A stretch of 64,000 nt of DNA from positions 186,001 to 250,000 of the forward strand of contig NZ_JAFCLP010000003.1 in assembly GCF_018129405.1 (NCBI RefSeq), written 5' to 3'. The notes beneath the pieces are model-generated. The model was not told where the DNA came from and did not search any database. It saw only the letters and a program-made list of their open reading frames with translations. Numbering within the stretch: the first letter of the stretch is position 1; the number at the start of each line of letters is the position of its first letter. Positions 61,366-64,000 of the stretch are shown in pieces. Source of the DNA: Bradyrhizobium iriomotense (GTDB lineage: Bacteria; Pseudomonadota; Alphaproteobacteria; Rhizobiales; Xanthobacteraceae). Both the position numbers and the translations under genes were made by a program.

Positions 61366-62724
61366 ATGGATGCACAACCCGCAACGACCGGACCGGCCGG
61401 GCTGATCGCGCGGCTGCGCGGCAAGCTGACGGGCGGATCGAGCGAGGCGTCGCTGACGCGGCGGCTGGCAGGGACCATCTTCATCATCCGTGTGATCAGC
61501 GCGGGCCTCGCCTATGTCTCGCAGGTGCTGCTCGCGCGCTGGATGGGCACGTCCGACTACGGCATCTATGTCTATGTCTGGACCTGGGTGCTGCTGCTCG
61601 GCAGCATGATGGATCTTGGCATCTCGGCTTCCGCGCAAAAGATCATTCCGGAGTACCGTGCCAGCGACGAGCATGCGCTGCTGCGCGGCTTCCTCTCCGG
61701 CAGCCGCTGGCTGACCTTTGCCGTCTCCACGCTGGTGTCGCTGGCGCTTGCCGGCATGGTCAGGCTGCTCTCGCCCTGGATCGATCCAACCGAGGTGCTG
61801 CCGCTCTATATCGGCTGCATGACACTGCCCGCCTTCGTCGTCGCCAATACCCAGGACGGCATCGCACGCTCGCATGACTGGATGCAGCTCGGCCTGATGC
61901 CGCAATTCATCATCCGCCAGGCGCTGATCATCGGCATCACGGGCGCCGCCTTCCTGCTCGGCTATCATCTCGGCGCGGTCGCCGCGATGGTCGCGAGCGC
62001 CAGCGCGGTGTGGATCGCGATGACCGGGCAGATGGTGGTTTTGAACCGCAAGCTCGCCGATCACATCGAGCCCGGGCCGAAGGCCTACGACGTCAGCGGC
62101 TGGCTCGCCGTGTCGCTGCCGATCCTGCTGGTCGAGAGTTTTTATTTGCTCCTGTCCTACACCGACGTGCTGGTGCTGCAGCAATTCCGTCCCTCCGACG
62201 AGGTCGGCGTCTATTTCGCCGTAGTGAAGACGCTGGCGCTGGTCTCGTTCATCCACTACGCGATGTCGGCGACGACGGCGCATCGCTTCGCCGAATACAA
62301 CGCCAGCGGCGACAAGGCGCGGCTGTCGGCCTATGTCGCGCACGCCATCAACTGGACGTTCTGGCCGTCGCTGGCGGCGACCATCGTGCTGCTTGCGCTC
62401 GGCAAGCCGCTGCTGTGGCTGTTCGGGCCGCAATTCGTGGTCGGCTACGACATCATGCTCGTCGCCGCGATCGGCCTCGTGGTGCGCGCCGCGATTGGCC
62501 CGGTCGAGCGCCTGCTCAACATGCTCGGCCAGCAGAAGATCTGCGCGCTGGCCTACGCGCTGGCCTTCGTGATGAACCTCGTGCTCTGCGTGATCCTGGT
62601 GCCGCGCTTCGGCGGCCACGGCGCGGCGGCCGCCACCTCGATCTCGCTCACCTTCGAGACGGTGCTGCTGTTCTGGATCGTGCGGCAGCGGCTGGGACTG
62701 CACGTGCTGGCGTTCGGTAAATAG
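61366..62724 (+). CDS. Polysaccharide/lipopolysaccharide flippase (Wzx/MATE-like)
   Basis: The roughly 452-aa integral membrane protein has 12-14 hydrophobic segments and the MOP-superfamily patterns of polysaccharide exporters: LAGTIFIIRVISAGLAYVSQVLLARWMG, DYGIYVYVWTWVLLLGSMMDLGISASAQKIIPEYRA, and LLLSYTDVLVLQQFRPSDEVGVYFAVVKTLAL. It would flip lipid-linked oligosaccharides across the inner membrane. The start could be GTG at 61,357, ATG at 61,366 or TTG at 61,267. No glycosyltransferases are adjacent, so the pathway is unknown. Confidence 0.88.
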   Translation: MDAQPATTGPAGLIARLRGKLTGGSSEASLTRRLAGTIFIIRVISAGLAYVSQVLLARWMGTSDYGIYVYVWTWVLLLGSMMDLGISASAQKIIPEYRASDEHALLRGFLSGSRWLTFAVSTLVSLALAGMVRLLSPWIDPTEVLPLYIGCMTLPAFVVANTQDGIARSHDWMQLGLMPQFIIRQALIIGITGAAFLLGYHLGAVAAMVASASAVWIAMTGQMVVLNRKLADHIEPGPKAYDVSGWLAVSLPILLVESFYLLLSYTDVLVLQQFRPSDEVGVYFAVVKTLALVSFIHYAMSATTAHRFAEYNASGDKARLSAYVAHAINWTFWPSLAATIVLLALGKPLLWLFGPQFVVGYDIMLVAAIGLVVRAAIGPVERLLNMLGQQKICALAYALAFVMNLVLCVILVPRFGGHGAAAATSISLTFETVLLFWIVRQRLGLHVLAFGK

Positions 62725-62901
62725 GTGCTGACGCCAGGAAACGGCTGTTTCGCGACACGCGGGCGATGGAGGCGAAACTCCTATCCGCTCACGGTCCGCA
62801 GCATGATTTTTCTTATTCTACCCAAGTAGTTGCACATCAGGGAAACTTTATTCTACGTCATATTGCCCAACCGACGAGATAAACCTAAGATTCCCCAGAC
62901 C

Positions 62902-63726
62902 ATGATCGATCCACTCTACGTCGCCTCCGGATTTGGCGTCGGCCTGCTTGTCGGGATGACCGGCGTAGGTGGCGGCTCGTTGATGACGCCGCTGCTGATC
63001 CTGCTGTTCGGCGTCCATCCCTCCACCGCCGTCGGCACCGACCTGCTCTATGCCGCCGCCACCAAGACTGGCGGCAGCTTCGTGCATGGCTGGTCGCGCA
63101 GCGTGCACTGGCCGGCGGTGCTGCGGCTCGCCTGCGGCAGCATTCCGGCGAGCGCCCTGACGCTGCTGGTGCTGTGGAAGCTCGATCTCAGAAGCGATAC
63201 CGAGCGCAGCCTCGTCAATCTGGTGCTGTGCTTTGCCCTGCTGCTGACCGCCACGTCGCTGATCTTCCGCAAGGCGATCATGGAGCGTTACCGCAGGACG
63301 CTGGAGCGGGTCGACGAACGCACCACGGCGATCGCGACCGTCATCACCGGGATCGTGCTCGGCGTGCTGGTGTCGATTTCGTCGGTCGGCGCCGGAGCCG
63401 TCGGCGTGACCGTGCTGCTGCTGCTCTACCCGCGCCTGCCGATGGCAACCATCGTCGGCTCCGACATCGCCCATGCCGTGCCGCTGACGCTGGTCGCCGG
63501 CGTCGGGCACTGGGCGCTCGGCGATGTCGACTGGGGCCTGATGGGCGTACTGCTGCTGGGCTCGCTGCCCGGCATCATCGTCGGCAGCTACAGCGCGACG
63601 CGCGTCCCCGAGACGGTGCTGCGCCTGACGCTTGCCAGCGTGCTGTTCGTGGTCGCCGGCAAGATCATGTTCGCGGAGCTGAATTTGTCGTCGGCCATCG
63701 TGACGGCGCTGGCCTGGACGCATTGA
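62902..63726 (+). CDS. TauE/SafE family anion permease
   Basis: The 274-aa protein has about eight hydrophobic segments and the family motifs VGLLVGMTGVGGGSLMTPLLILLFGVHPSTAVGTDLLYAAATKTGGSF and LVSISSVGAGAVGVTVLLLLYPRLPMATIVGSDIAHAV. The family includes sulfite or sulfoacetate exporters and other anion transporters. The ATG at 62,902 gives the standard family start; a longer in-frame start upstream is unlikely. The substrate is unknown. It stands alone between the flippase and the window end. Confidence 0.93.
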   Translation: MIDPLYVASGFGVGLLVGMTGVGGGSLMTPLLILLFGVHPSTAVGTDLLYAAATKTGGSFVHGWSRSVHWPAVLRLACGSIPASALTLLVLWKLDLRSDTERSLVNLVLCFALLLTATSLIFRKAIMERYRRTLERVDERTTAIATVITGIVLGVLVSISSVGAGAVGVTVLLLLYPRLPMATIVGSDIAHAVPLTLVAGVGHWALGDVDWGLMGVLLLGSLPGIIVGSYSATRVPETVLRLTLASVLFVVAGKIMFAELNLSSAIVTALAWTH

Positions 63727-63756
63727 GCGGGGAGCGACCGCCGCTCCACTCTTGCT

Positions 63757-63922
63757 GTCATCGCCCGGCTTGACCGGGCGATCCAGTACTCCGAGACGGT
63801 TGTGGTCTAGCCGATGAGCCGCGGCGTACTGGATGCCCCGCCTGCCGCCTACGCTAAAGCTTCGGCGCCCCTGGACCTCTACCCCGGCGAAGCCTTGGCG
63901 TAGCCGGGTCGCGGGGCATGAC
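63757..63922. repeat. Intergenic palindromic repeat, family C (extended)
   Basis: It starts GTCATCGCCCGGCTTGACCG-GGCGATCCAGTACTCC and ends GGTCGCGGGGCATGAC, with GCGGCGTACTGGATGCCCCGCC in the middle. The extra stretch between 63,845 and 63,910 contains GCCTACGCTAAAGCTTCGGC and GCCGAAGCT-like parts, making it longer than other family C copies. Confidence 0.8.
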
Positions 63923-63946
63923 CGAGAGTTATTCGGTCGACGCGTA

Positions 63947-64000
63947 CTACTCCGCGGTCCAGCCACCGTCGATCGAGAGGTTGGTGCCGGTGATCTGCGC
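63947..64000 (-). CDS. Short-chain dehydrogenase C-terminal fragment (window edge)
   Basis: The minus strand reads AQITGTNLSIDGGWTAE followed by TAG at 63,947-63,949. This is the C-terminal signature of SDR enzymes such as 3-hydroxybutyrate dehydrogenase ('TGxxxxxDGGWTA'). The rest of the gene lies beyond the window. The SDR call is good and the specific enzyme is tentative. Confidence 0.75.
   Translation of the reverse strand, partial: AQITGTNLSIDGGWTAE

Overview
The window is a GC-rich chromosomal segment (roughly 65% by eye) whose gene content and order fit an alphaproteobacterium of the Bradyrhizobium/Nitrobacteraceae group. Supporting signs are ybgC near ruvCAB-yebC, zapA next to a 6S RNA and fau, a tkt-gap-pgk-fba sugar-phosphate cluster, an RcdA-type DUF1465 protein, DUF1192 and DUF4164 proteins, and several families of intergenic palindromic repeats. 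This assignment is inferred from protein and synteny recognition; no database was consulted. The window is mostly core chromosome: no rRNA, tRNA, CRISPR array, transposase, integrase or plasmid function was found.

Layout. 1-7.1 kb: the end of a class I glutamine amidotransferase, a small membrane protein, then a minus-strand block with a SnoaL-like protein, ybgC, a tiny antitoxin-like ORF, a Tat-type metallophosphoesterase, an internally duplicated unknown protein, ruvB-ruvA-ruvC (4-bp overlaps) and yebC. 7.3-10.6 kb: two paralogous soluble chemoreceptors with the sensor domain at the C terminus, one carrying a PilZ domain. 11.3-15.3 kb: a molybdenum hydroxylase operon (2Fe-2S subunit, Tat-exported molybdopterin subunit, three-haem cytochrome c). 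15.5-19 kb (minus): a secreted unknown, a YmdB-like phosphodiesterase, fau, 6S RNA, zapA and a coiled-coil DUF4164 protein. 19.3-28.9 kb (plus): transketolase, GAPDH, phosphoglycerate kinase, class II and class I fructose-bisphosphate aldolases, a ThiE-like protein, a Sel1-repeat protein and an inositol-monophosphatase-like enzyme.

28.9-31.6 kb is a conspicuously AT-richer island with three minus-strand genes for exported proteins of unknown function (a secreted protein with a Lys/Glu linker, a lipoprotein and another secreted protein). It is the best candidate here for an undescribed system. 31.7-36 kb: a two-gene RND efflux operon with a perfect palindrome upstream. 36.2-45.4 kb: a CFA-synthase-like methyltransferase, an ExbB/MotA-like plus OmpA-domain motor pair with a GNAT acetyltransferase, an ABC exporter, rpmE with a clear promoter and terminator, rcdA, a candidate small RNA, DUF1192 and a quinone oxidoreductase. 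45.5-50.4 kb: two cyclic-di-GMP enzymes, one EAL with a degenerate GGDEF and one intact GGEEF. 50.6-55.5 kb: galU, a lytic transglycosylase, an SGNH-like protein lacking expected catalytic residues, and a CsbD/DUF883-like protein. 55.6-64 kb: divergent SDR genes bracketed by near-identical 77-bp repeats, a TauD/TfdA dioxygenase, YqgE/AlgH, a DsbD-N-like exported protein, a small secreted protein, a polysaccharide flippase, a TauE/SafE permease and the 3' end of another SDR gene.

Most gaps of 80-200 bp hold imperfect palindromic repeats that fall into about seven recognisable families (A-G below). These repeats, rather than genes, account for much of the unexplained intergenic DNA.
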